A DNA stretch of 64,000 nucleotides. Origin: Fomes fomentarius. Its lineage: Eukaryota > Basidiomycota > Agaricomycetes > Polyporales > Polyporaceae. The translations under genes and the position numbers were made by a program. Below, piece by piece: positions 47,312 through 57,360 of the stretch. Position 1 is the first letter of the stretch. The number at the start of each line of letters is the position of its first letter. The notes under the pieces are model-generated. The model was not told where the DNA came from, made no database searches, and saw only the letters and a program-made list of their open reading frames with translations. The DNA lies in the NCBI GenBank assembly GCA_022606135.1, contig JABYQN010000004.1, positions 372,001 through 436,000 on the forward strand, in the 5' to 3' direction.

Positions 47312-48674
47312 ATGAACAAAGTAGCGATGGGCTCTATCCCGACAATCAGCCAGGGGAGGATACTACGTGTCAAATGGAAGTCTCGTACAGCCGGCTTCCA
47401 CAGCAGTAGCGTCGAGGTGGGGGTATCCAAACCTGATTGAATGGACAGTCAGCCAACAGTATATACACAGGAACTCATACAGAAGGCATGCACGCACTAT
47501 AAGATTGGCTCCTCCCACACCGGCTATATGCTCGTTGGAAAGATTGACAACGAGGAGATGGAGCTCACCGATGACGTCCTCAAGCATCTTCCAAGCGGGT
47601 CTGCTGTGACATTGGCCAAGGTTCCTGAAGATTCAAACGATGAGACTTCCCCTCGTCCCATTCAGGTGTTTGTCAAAACGTACGCCCTGATCTGAGTCTG
47701 TATCTCTCTGAACTCCATGATCATGATTGTCTGTAGTCTCACCGGTAAAACTGTCGCGGTCATGATCTCCACCAATGATTCTGTTGGCGCGCTCAAGGGT
47801 ATGGTTCAAGACAAAGAAGGCATACTCATCGAAGAACAGCGTTTGATATTCCGGGGATTACAGATGGGGGATGGCCACACCCTGTCCGACTACTCGGTAA
47901 TGAACGGTAGCATGGTGCACTTGGTTACAAAACTCAGAGGAGGTAAACCGGTGATCTACTTCCTTACTCCCATTCCCATTCCCGCTACCACCGTCTCCGT
48001 CAGTCTTGTTCCCCAGTGGTCCTTCTCCCACATATACCCCATAGTCGACATCAAGACTCCTGCAGACGGCGGGCAGTTCATCTCCTGGCAGGTGTCCGCA
48101 CACCCTGATGGGACCGCTCGTCGAGAAGACCACCGGTACGGAGCTATCGTACCTCTTCTGGGAGGCGCTCTCCAATCCCGATCCCATACCGCCCAGCCCT
48201 CCTCCCAGCCCAGTGGACGCCGCAGCTAAGCAATATCTCTCAAACGAACACTTCGACCCCGCTCATCCTTCGCTCGAGCCCAACTCCCCAACCGCCGTCA
48301 TGCTCCCGTTCGCGGAGCTGCTGCCATACCTCGACTCGACCCTGAAGGACCTCACACTGCACACGTCCGCGCGCAACGACTTCATCACCTACTGGCTGCC
48401 CGCGCTCTCGAAGAAGCCATTCGTCGCGCTCCGGTTCCTCCCGCAAGTTGCGTACGAGCGCGCGGCGGAACTGACAGTCGAGCCGAAGCCGGACGTTGTC
48501 ACGCGTGTGTTCATGCTCTTCCGTGGAGTGGCTTCTGATGATGAGGATCTGTGGACGGATGCGAGGGCGCATGTCGGGAGAGTGGATTGGAAGGACGTGG
48601 TGGGCATGAAGCTGGAGGCGTCGGACGAGGGTCTATTCCGAGTGTTGGAGTGGGGTGCGATGGAGGTGCTCTGA
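47312..48674 (+). pseudogene. Ubiquitin-fusion-like gene 5, LRGG junction, frameshifted
   Basis: Exons 47312-47416, 47471-47679 and 47737-48674. N-terminal module: ILRVKWKSRTAGFHSSSVE, ELIQKACTHYKIGSSHTGY, EMELTDDVLKHLPSG. The ubiquitin-like domain has exactly 76 residues, IQVFVKTLTGKTVAVMIS through to VHLVTKLRGG, keeping Lys6, 11, 27 and 33, Arg42 and Ile44. Position 48 is Leu and 63 is Asn. KPVIYFLTP follows at once. Near 48113-48117 one extra base shifts the frame (PDG|T-LVEKTTG), so the first frame stops at 48229 while the rest of the C-terminal module ([47 protein letters not shown]) is perfectly readable in the second frame. It is either a recent mutation or a sequence error; both halves are otherwise undamaged. 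Confidence 0.8.
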
Positions 48675-48879
48675 GTTGACCGAGGATCTGGATAGCAGTT
48701 TTGGATCTGCGCAAAGGTCTTTCGCTCATGTTCCTGGCAAGGATGAGTAGCCATACGATAGGAGACGAGGATGAATCGTGATACTTGATCCTATACGATA
48801 CAGATTGGAACTTAGATATGATAGCCATTGGCAATGGACGAGGATATTTGAGATCAGCAGGCTATCTGACTTCACATAT

Positions 48880-49620
48880 TCACCTCAATTGACACCCGAA
48901 CAGTCTGAAGTTGCTCGAGTCTCGAGCTGCGTCCTTCACACCAACAACACCCGGCCAGTCGACCTTCCTGACGTGTTCCCGCGCAACACCCCATAGTTCC
49001 ACCTTGTGCACGGGCACGCCACGGAAGAGCATGAACACGCACGTCACGACGTCGGCGCTGCCGTGAGATCCGCTGCGTGCTTATACACCGATAGTGCGTC
49101 GTATGGCTCCTGTGATAGCGCGGGGACCAATACGCGCGACGAAGTCCTTGAGAGCTGAAGTATGGAGAGAGAGCTCTGGAGTGCGCTGTCGAGATACGGA
49201 AGGAACTTCGGGGATGGTAGGAGCACAGACGTAGGTGTCTCGAGCTTGAGCCTCGATATTGGGGAACACCGCGTTGGATTGCTCGGGATGAAACTGCCGA
49301 GCGATCGCGCCTTTGTCAGCAGGATCAAGGGGAGGGATGTCTAAGATGAAGCGGCCTCCGATACGACAGCAGTGTACTGCTCTCATCGACAAGTATCCCG
49401 TAGATGCCTGCAGAGACGGACTATGTGATGCTCTGTTTGCCATCGTTGTGTCGGTGAGAGGGTAGATATGCCAATGAGGGATGAGACGGAGAGACACCGT
49501 CGAAGTAGGAAGTGGTTGAGGAGGGAAGAGGTAGATGACGGGCGTACCTCCACGCAGTGACAGCAGCATCTCGAATGTATCACCGTCTGACATGTCAAAG
49601 TCTCCTCTGGGTTACATGGT
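48880..49620 (-). pseudogene. Relic of a ubiquitin-fusion-like gene
   Basis: On the minus strand a frame starts SDGDTFEMLLSLRGG then [20 protein letters not shown], keeping the LRGG|xPVIYLFPP junction. The rest is broken into several frames: SVLLPSPKFLPYLDSALQ, VLVPALSQEPYDALS and, near 48900-49050, DVVTCVFMLFRGVPVHKVEL. Internal deletions and frameshifts disable it. Intron-like borders upstream (49620-49740) do not lead to a recognisable N-terminal module. It is tail-to-tail with gene 5. Confidence 0.75.
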
Positions 49621-49839
49621 TGTCCCAGGGATAACACACGTATGTCATCCACACATACCGCCAAATAGCCTGCGATCCATTCACCTACTATCCTACAGCT
49701 CGTGGTGGGGAAATAGCACTCACCAGGTAGCTCCCTCCGAGTGCCCGTACTAGGACTGCCGAAGGTCCAACACGCATTTCTCCTTTCTTGCTCAGGGTTA
49801 CAACACTTCTTCCTCGGCAGAAACATCAAGCTTTCGTCC

Positions 49840-50383
49840 GTAACCTCGAGTCGAAGACTCTAATCAACACGAGCTCTTCTTGCGCCAGCGGTGGCTCGAG
49901 CCTAGGCGGTGGTGCCTACAGGCAGCCTGCATGATCGATCTAGTGACATAGCATGTATTAAGCGTCTGATTGTATGGTCAACATCCGCAAAGACTACGAG
50001 AACGCTCACCTGAACGCAAGGTTTGACCACTAATATGCGTCTTGCACTGGAAGCGTGTATGACAGTATTGAGGTGCTAGTATGTCGTATAGCGGGCATGG
50101 TCTTGCTGAGTCAAACAGTATTCTCGCGTCATAGTATCAAGCAGCAAAAGAGAGGAGATGGAAAAGTTCGAAGTCTGGGCCAAGAGAAACGCAGCTAACT
50201 GACTGCCAAAGCAAAAGGCGCCGGAACAAGTATTGAGATCAGCATTATGACTATCTTAAGCAAGCGCTCGATCGAGATACGACTTTTATGGGACATCGTA
50301 CCAGACGGTAATATGTGGTCATCTCAGTCAAAGATTGCCCACACTCGATACCCCCAAACGATCATATTAGCAGCGCCTTAATA
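49840..50383. other. Intergenic, nothing recognised
   Basis: AT-richer than its neighbours; no frame with coding character. Confidence 0.5.
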
Positions 50384-50994
50384 TTATACAACGGGTCTAT
50401 CTTCCAAAACGACCTCGAACGCCTCCGTGCCCCACCTGCGATACAACTGACGCAACGCCTTCCCCTTCGTTAGCCAATCGAGGTCTAGACCCATCGCCTA
50501 CCATATACTGGTAAGTCTCGTAGCCAAGGAACATTCAAGTTCACTCACTCTGTATGCACAGTAAATGGCGTAGGCAACACGATATGCCAATTCCCCCATG
50601 TTCGATAAGCTTTTGAGGGAACAACCGATCGTCACTGCATGATCTGTGCCCTTCTCCCTACAGAATGCAGACCAATACTGGTATACTAATCGGTTTCCAG
50701 TATAATGGTTGCCCTGTGCAGACAAAAGTAGTTCAAGCGAGGCGCCGCTGCACTGTGCATCAGAATCGTATTTACCGGAACTGGCACGCAGATGTTGATC
50801 TCGTCTTCTGTGAATCCGTCTGGGAACCAGGGATCGTGATCCGCGCTAGCGAGAATAGATATTTGATCTCGGGTCACATGTTCCTGCTCTTCTTTAAACT
50901 CAGTGAGTATCTTGTCCAGTGGAACCGGGAAGGAATTCCAATCGAGGAAGTTGATGGTGATCTCCTTCTCTCGGTCGGAGTGGGTCGAGGGCAT
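50384..50994 (-). CDS. Unknown small protein, WD40-flanking pair A
   Basis: Three exons (50994-50776, 50713-50549, 50497-50384), all phase 0, give 165 residues. The protein reads EITINFLDWNSFPVPLDKI, FPDGFTEDEINICVPVP, IGCSLKSLSNMGELAYRVAY and ALRQLYRRWGTEAFEVVLED. The gene at 54267-54946 has the same exon phases and the same landmarks, so the two are paralogues. They face the same way on either side of the plus-strand WD40 gene. There is no signal peptide, membrane segment or catalytic motif I can name. The segment with two adjacent hydrophobic helices (SLxxLSxMGELAYRV) is the best conserved part. Confidence 0.85.
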
Positions 50995-51767
50995 GATGAC
51001 TTCGGGAAAGAGTGAAGATAGTTTTGCAGAGTGGCTTATGGGTGTCGCCGTTTATATAGCTCGTGGGACACAAGCCTATTGTGTGGGGAGTATTGTGGCC
51101 TTTGGTCAAAGCGTATAGCGAGCTTGTGGTCGATGAAGACAATTGAACACGAGCGGCAAAATTTCGGTCATCCGAGCACCGTGGATAGTGAACGCAATTA
51201 CGGACTTTGCCAACCTTGCTAGACTGGGGGCCGTTGGCCATTGTCATGCAAAGTTAGGTTAATGTTACGTGGCCCGGGGCTAATCCTGCGCCGGCGAGGT
51301 ACGGTACCTCATAGTAGATACATTATGCACATGCAGAACTTTCTTAATGCATAAATTGGTTTGATAGTCTTCATCGTTGTGTTGCAGTAGATAGATGCTG
51401 CCTACAAAGTTGTAGAGTTCTGTGAATGTCCGAGTGACTGCCAAAAGAGTCTACTGAGGAGCGCCCAACACACGTACAGTCACGGCTGCGACTACCGCGT
51501 CGTATGAGTGACATGAGTGACTGAATGCATCCTCTTGTCTCTGAACTTCATCATTGCGTTCATCCTGCGCATCTCATTTGTATCTGAGGAGACTGCCAGG
51601 CGCGCGTGGAGATAACACTGCATACCGAACTCCGGGGTCGAAAGCTTGCCAATATCTGATCCAAGCACACTTAATATCAGCCCGAGGTATGTCTTCCAGT
51701 TGATATCCTTTTCGCGCGCATCAGTATTGTCTGAGCAGTCAGAGTGGTCTACGCCTACAGAACTATT
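50995..51767. other. Intergenic between divergent genes
   Basis: Shared upstream region of the minus-strand gene starting at 50994 and the WD40 gene at 51768. Only short frames. Confidence 0.5.
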
Positions 51768-53981
51768 ATGCCATCGTATGTTGAGCGTCTTGACGCCCTC
51801 CAAGAGCGCATTAATCAGCACCATGAGTCCGAAGACCCTGAAGACGAGGCTTACATCGATTTGCTGAAGGGAGTGATCGCAGTCGTCCATGACGCAGAAG
51901 CGGACTCTGCTCCCCATCTCCCAGAGATCACTAATCAGGCTGGAGATATACTGGACAGCGCGATAAACTGGGCCTATGGTGACGGCGACTTCGACTTTCT
52001 CAAATTGTACGCGGAATCATCCGAAAGGCCTCTAGTCGAAGATCCTTTTGGGTTTCTGCAAGGCCTTGGTTAGTCGTGTTTCTTGGAATTGCTTGATAAG
52101 TTTCCTCCCATATGAGAGTTCTCGAACGCAGGAAACGGAGCCGCGCAATCGTTGTTGAAGCTTGTTGAAAAGTGGATGACAAGGGGAGAAGGGGCACCGG
52201 GTGAGTCCCATCCTCTTCGTCTTCATTCAACGACTCAAGATCATCCGTGGCACTCATGTTCGCATGATCTCTCAGGCTCCCGTGAAGAGATGCGTGCAAA
52301 GCTCCTCCCTTCATCCTGGACACAGTCTCACCGTCCTCACCCCAAATCGACTCGCTTGTCGCGCTTCCGTGACAACATTAGCATCTCCGCAACAGATACA
52401 ACCCCTCTCGCTCAAAGCATCCTCCAAGCCCGCTGCGAGATTGAGTCCGACACCTTCCCTTGCCCTGTCGGCGCCAAACTTTCGTCGGATTCGTCCGCCT
52501 ACGTCGTCATCGCCCAGGGTGGATGGAAGCACCGTGATCCAGTCCTCGGGATCCACCTTATCGAAGAGGGTAGCGACTCACACATCCCCGCGGATGATGA
52601 GGACGAGTCTACGTACCAGCATAGACACTATCGGAGCATGGTCCTCGAGCCCGGTTTTGCCGAGGTCGCTTACCAGCTCGCGATCGATTCTCAGCACAAA
52701 CTCGCAGTGGCCGCGGACTCGGAGCGTGTTAAGACTTTCTACTATGGCCGGGCCGGAGAAGTTGCGTTTGGAGATTGGCAGCCTGCCCGGGGCAAGAATG
52801 TGCACACCCTCGACTCGCATAGGTACGATGGTCCGATTGCTGTCCTCCCTGGAGACCGTATCGCGCGTGCAGGCAAAGGTGATATCGCAATTTGGAACTT
52901 ACAGGACCTCCGGACCCACAAGAATGGCAAGCGCGTGGGCAAGGGCAAGCTACACATCGGGAATTCCATGAGGGACAACGAAAGCGACGAGATTGAACGA
53001 TCCTCTGGGAGTGCGCCTTCAACCACGATCCGTTTCGGTCAGGGTCAAGAGTACTTCACACCCGTTGTCTGGGAGCTGCACGAGCCTACGGGACGTATGC
53101 TTGCTGGCGAGAGCGGCAGGAAGACTGCGGGCCACTACGGGTGTTTCGCGCTCGACTTGGAGAACGGAGCGAAGAAGGTAGCGCGTTACCTGGGCCATGG
53201 AGGACACATCGAAGGATTCTCGATCAGCTCTGAGGACGCGAACGTCTTCGCGACGGGGTGCGGCGATGGGTATGCCCGGCTGTATGATGTACGCCATCCC
53301 CTCCCTGTGATAACCCTCGACGCGGGAAGGTCAAGCGAGTTCGTCTCCTCTCTTAACCTCGTTCATCCGGATGGTCTGCCTGGTGCGTTCGCCTTGTCTT
53401 TCATTTATCCTCCACTCTCGCCGAACTTATCTTCACAGTTCTCTTCACGGGCGGCGACCGCTCGCAAAGCATCATGGCCTGGGACATTCGTGCTCGCGCA
53501 CTTGTATACGAGCTCGGAACAGGGAATAACGCCGTCCGCGCGCTCTCGTGGGACGCGAAGCGCAACGCCCTCTACGCTGCGACCGAGTGCGACTACATGG
53601 ACCGTAATGGATACACGCACGACTATCGCTCCGCCCGCATTCCGCGCTGGGCGAGGCTCGATCCCAACGATCATTCAGACTTCCCGATGAGTGAGGGTAT
53701 GGAAGTTGACGAGGATGAAGAGGAAGAGTACGACAGCTTGGAGGATGATAATGACGATTGTGCGTGGCCGAATATGGCACACCACAGTGAGACGCACTTT
53801 GGGTATGCTTATGATGCGGGCGAGCATGTGTTGCGTGAGTGACCTTTCTTGTTTGATGTGGATGGAGTTTGCACTAACGTGACCACCATGGTCAGTGCGG
53901 TATGGGTTCAAAGAGGACCCCGACTTGAAGGAACTTCCCGAATACGGCCAGGCGACTGTAGAGAGCGACAACTACTGGTGA
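51768..53981 (+). CDS. WD40-repeat protein, 652 aa
   Basis: Five exons (51768-52068, 52132-52200, 52276-53382, 53439-53834, 53896-53981), all phase 1, give 652 residues. The N-terminal 130 residues are helical and acidic (MPSYVERLDALQERI). From about residue 200 there are WD40-like blades: HKLAVAADSERVKTFYYG, GDRIARAGKGDIAIWNLQDL, GHGGHIEGFSISSEDANVF followed by GDGYARLYDVRHPLPVITLD, and GGDRSQSIMAWDIRARALVY then LSWDAKRNALYAATE. The C-terminus has an acidic stretch (EVDEDEEEEYDSLED). WD40 propellers usually serve as binding platforms; no specific partner is evident. Fragments of the same gene lie at 55440 and 38460, so the family has duplicated and decayed locally. Confidence 0.88.
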
Positions 53982-54266
53982 ACGACTTCGGGAGCGACGT
54001 CATATTCCAGGAGAAATGTCTCGCGTGCTTCATTTCTTGCTGTGGGCGTGTGGTACAAACTCATCCGATGAGACTCGGTAGAAAGCAGAGCAGTGTGCTG
54101 CACATTGTACATGTGATAGTCTCGCTAAGCAGATAAATTGCAATAGCCCGCATGTTTACGTTGGCTTGGTTCATCGTAGCCATGTCTTTGCCTGAGCAGG
54201 CCGGGAACCGGAGACGGCATGTTTGCAATGACCTCCCGGCAGCAAGCCGGGGTCTGCTGTAAAAGT

Positions 54267-54946
54267 TCATGCATTATGTAGGGTATATGGAGCTTGCTCG
54301 GTGCCCGCGAGTGTTTTCACCAGTACCACTTCAAAGTAGTCCGTCTCGCATCTGCGATATATCTGACGCAGACTTTGGTCTCTCACGTGCTGCCATACGT
54401 CAAGGCCCATGGTCTGCATGCACCTCGTAAGGGAGGCAAGGTCACAGATGCATAGCTTACTTACTGTGTACCCCACGTTGATGGCATCGACGACACGGTA
54501 CGCCAACTCGCCCATGGTGGATAATCCTTTGAGAGAGCAGCAAATCTTCGCGCCGACCGGCCTGCGTTTGGCTTCGCAGGCAGCCTCGCATGCGTTGTAT
54601 ACGTCCATGTTCTGTATGAAGATCGTGCCCCGTGTAGTCTGTACAAGACGATATGATGGTCACCAAGGGCACGTCGATTCGACGAGAATCTGTGGTGTTC
54701 ACACACCGAACTAGAACTCACCTCACATGGTATGAAAATGACGATGTGGTCCTCGGTGAATTCGCGCGGAAACGCAGGACGCTCATCAACGTTGATGAGC
54801 ACGCGCCTTTGGAGCTCGTTGTAGGAGTCCCGATCGGGCTGCTCTCCTTTCAAACCGGCGGAGATGGAGGTCAGTGGGACAGCCTGACATTCCCAGGTGA
54901 GGAAGTCAATGACAATCTCCTTTCCGTCCGAGTATGTTGATCGCAT
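54267..54946 (-). CDS. Unknown small protein, WD40-flanking pair B
   Basis: Three exons (54946-54722, 54638-54465, 54413-54267), all phase 0, give 181 residues. Paralogue of the gene at 50384: EIVIDFLTWECQAVPLTSI, FPREFTEDHIVIFIPCE, ICCSLKGLSTMGELAYRVVD and SLRQIYRRCETDYFEVVLVK. It differs mainly by a Cys-rich inserted region (YNACEAACEAKRRPVGAKI) and a longer C-terminus. Function unknown. The intact frame and matching gene structure in both copies support real protein-coding genes. Confidence 0.85.
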
Positions 54947-55439
54947 GATGATGGCTTGGGGAGGGTCCTAACGATTGAGTGGCTCGCAACTTTGAGGAAC
55001 ACCATACAATATATATACTGAAAGCTGGAAGCACAATGTTAGCGAGTGCAATGCGAGTGGTCAAAGCAAATGAGAAAGACCTTAGGACGGACCTGAGTCA
55101 ATCCCATTATGCACCACCGCACGGACCAATGTGCCAGTAATGGGAAAAATCAAAGCCAAAGCCTTGAGTACGACACACAGGTTGTCCCTACAATGGAAGC
55201 ATACCACTCACATGGCTGGGCCACCGAGCAGCCATATCTGAGTGGTGTGAACAAAACCCTCTAGACCGTTGTGTGACGATTGATATACTCACCGTTTCGA
55301 GAAGGAAAAATAAGTTGATCCCTCCCTGGTCCGGTGAGTACAGTGAATGCCTAATGTAGTCGTCGATATGATGCTCCCGGAGGAAGTCGTATGGTTTGGC
55401 GTTACATCCGATCCAATCAGTAACTAGCGCACCGGAGTT
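54947..55439. other. Intergenic, nothing recognised
   Basis: Promoter side of the gene at 54946; no coding frame is supported. Confidence 0.45.
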
Positions 55440-56060
55440 CAACGATTCTCCGTAAGTGAGGGATCGGACGCGAACGTCTTCGTCACGACGAGCGGTGATG
55501 TATATGCCCGGGCTATACGATGTGCGCCACCCGCTACCCGCGACGGCCCTCAACGCAGGCAGGTCGAAGGAGCTCCAGATGGCTGTCCAGTGCGTCCATC
55601 CCGATGGTGTACCTGGTGCGTTGCCGGTGCTGGTCTTGCGTTTGTCACAACATTTGAATTCGAGTTCAGGAGCCTACGTTGACGTCATCCGTAGTTGGCG
55701 ACCGTTGTGCGTCGAGGACATGAGATGTCCGCGCGCGAGCGATGGTGTACGATTTCAGGATAGGTGATACAGTCGTTCGCGCGTCGGCAATGGGAGGCGA
55801 AGTATCCTACACTATAAGCCGAGACCGTGTGCGACTACATGGACCGCCTCGGGTACACGCAGTGCACACCGCCACCGCCCCGCGCAGATTCCCCGGCGGG
55901 CGCATCTCACCACCGAGGAGCTTGAATTGAGTACTGGTGCTGGTGCGCATACTGGAGACGAGGATGAGGACTTATGAGAGCGATGATGTGGGAGCTGCGC
56001 GCGAACGGCTAGGCTATGCTGGAGTGGGATACTTCGTTGAGGAAGAGCGTTGAACTGATT
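55440..56060 (+). pseudogene. WD40-gene copy, decayed
   Basis: Matches the 3' half of the gene at 51768. Blocks read SDANVFVTTSGDVYAR, then in another frame LYDVRHPLPATALNAGRSKE and VHPDGVPG followed by a donor-like GTGCGTT at the same place as in the intact gene. Further on come CDYMDRLGYTQ and, at the end, RLGYAGVGYFVEEE, equivalent to FGYAYDAGEHVLRE. Several frameshifts and stops separate the blocks and the N-terminal half is absent. Confidence 0.75.
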
Positions 56061-56608
56061 CATTCTGGTCTTCCTGTGCTTTACTTCTTGCCGTACACGT
56101 GAATGCTCGTCAAAAGTTTCCATAGACAAGAACGGCTGCAACGTACCGTGTACATCTCATGTTTCACTGCGGTGATTGTTCCCCAACTGCACACATATCT
56201 ATGGGGGCGTGCATCGTAGTCAGTGCTAATAATAGAGCATGCACAGGCCAAACAGTGTATTTTGAAGTAGTTGCAATTGACGAGGGTATCTCTGCCTCCT
56301 AATGCCAGGAGTAAATCAATAGCATCGCACACCATCCTAATACGCTGCTGCCGAGTTCGACTTACCGGAGACGGCTTGCAGGAGGCCATGATAAGGTGCT
56401 GCTAGGTGGCATGGGTGTGATCCGCCACCTTCGGATGAGCCGTGACGACGTCCATGGACTTTTCCACAGTCCACTAGCCGCAGTCGTTTGATGAGGAGGG
56501 AGAGAAGATATCTACAGTGTATAATGCTGCCTAATCATACATACGTACAAGTGCACAGCCCCAGTGCGGACGGAAGCGGAAAGAGAGACATCGACTCCGT
56601 TCGGACTT
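56061..56608. other. Intergenic, nothing recognised
   Basis: Between the WD40 relic and the 3' end of the LYR gene; short frames only. Confidence 0.5.
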
Positions 56609-57062
56609 CTATGGTGTTGGGTCCGTGGGGGATTCATGTGGATACATACGCTTGAGGTGACGGTATTTTCGGAGGGAGTAGAGAGCAAGGGTTTCTGGCA
56701 AGAGGATATATGGGATATCTAGCGTGTACATGGGCAGAGAGGGCTCACCATTGCGAATGTATTCTCCGAGCTTGATGGCCTTCTCTATCTCCTCTGGGTC
56801 TGTTAGGTTCCGGTTCTCTGTACGATGCTCGAGGTTAGGCGTATGAGTAGCCCGCCCAGGCAGCGGAGAGGCGTACTCTCAAACAGCCCGCGCAACTTCT
56901 TGTGGAAATTGTATCTGCAGTATCGTAGTCAAGCTTAGTACTTCCATGTCGTCAACTCGTGTGAGCGACGAAGACTCACGCTGGATCTGGGTAGTCACGA
57001 CCAAGTCTGTGCATCTCCTTGTATAGAGATATCACTCTATGGCGAGTCTGACTACTCGCCAT
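56609..57062 (-). CDS. LYR-motif protein, ETFRF1/LYRM5-like
   Basis: Four exons (57062-56980, 56914-56877, 56817-56749, 56694-56609) join in frame to give 91 residues. The protein contains RHRVISLYKEMHRLGRDYPD, FHKKLRGLFEKNRNLTDPEE, IEKAIKLGEYIRN and ALYSLRKYRHLKRMYP, in the order and spacing of ETFRF1 (LYRM5), which in animals is a mitochondrial regulator of the electron-transfer flavoprotein. The L-Y-K/R motif at residues 14-16 and the Phe of FEKN are the LYR-family hallmarks. Length matches the family (about 90 residues). It shares a 298-bp promoter with the Sec14-like gene on the opposite strand. Confidence 0.9.
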
Positions 57063-57360
57063 GTTCGTCGTGTCATGCGAGGCGTGAGGAAGCAGGAAAA
57101 GGTGCAACTCGCGCACCGGGATAAGGAGTGATGTCGCAACCAAGCTCAAGCGCAATGCCTGAGCCACGCGCTCAGCCAATCGCAAGCGCTGAGTGACGCG
57201 GGGCACGGCGGTCGGCCCGAGGGATGGAACGCGTGCACGTGCTGACGCGAACCCAGCAGAGCGGAAACGCGTTTATTGGCGTAACGATATTGCTCTCGTC
57301 CCACTCCCGCTCTTCTTCCCGTCCTCCATCTCCTCCCGCTGTCTTGAGACGTCCCACGAC
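57063..57360. promoter_or_regulatory. Bidirectional promoter region, LYR / Sec14
   Basis: 298 bases between two divergent start codons (57062 minus, 57361 plus). It contains GC-rich TGACG/GTGACGCGG elements (near 57194) but no clear TATA box. Confidence 0.55.
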
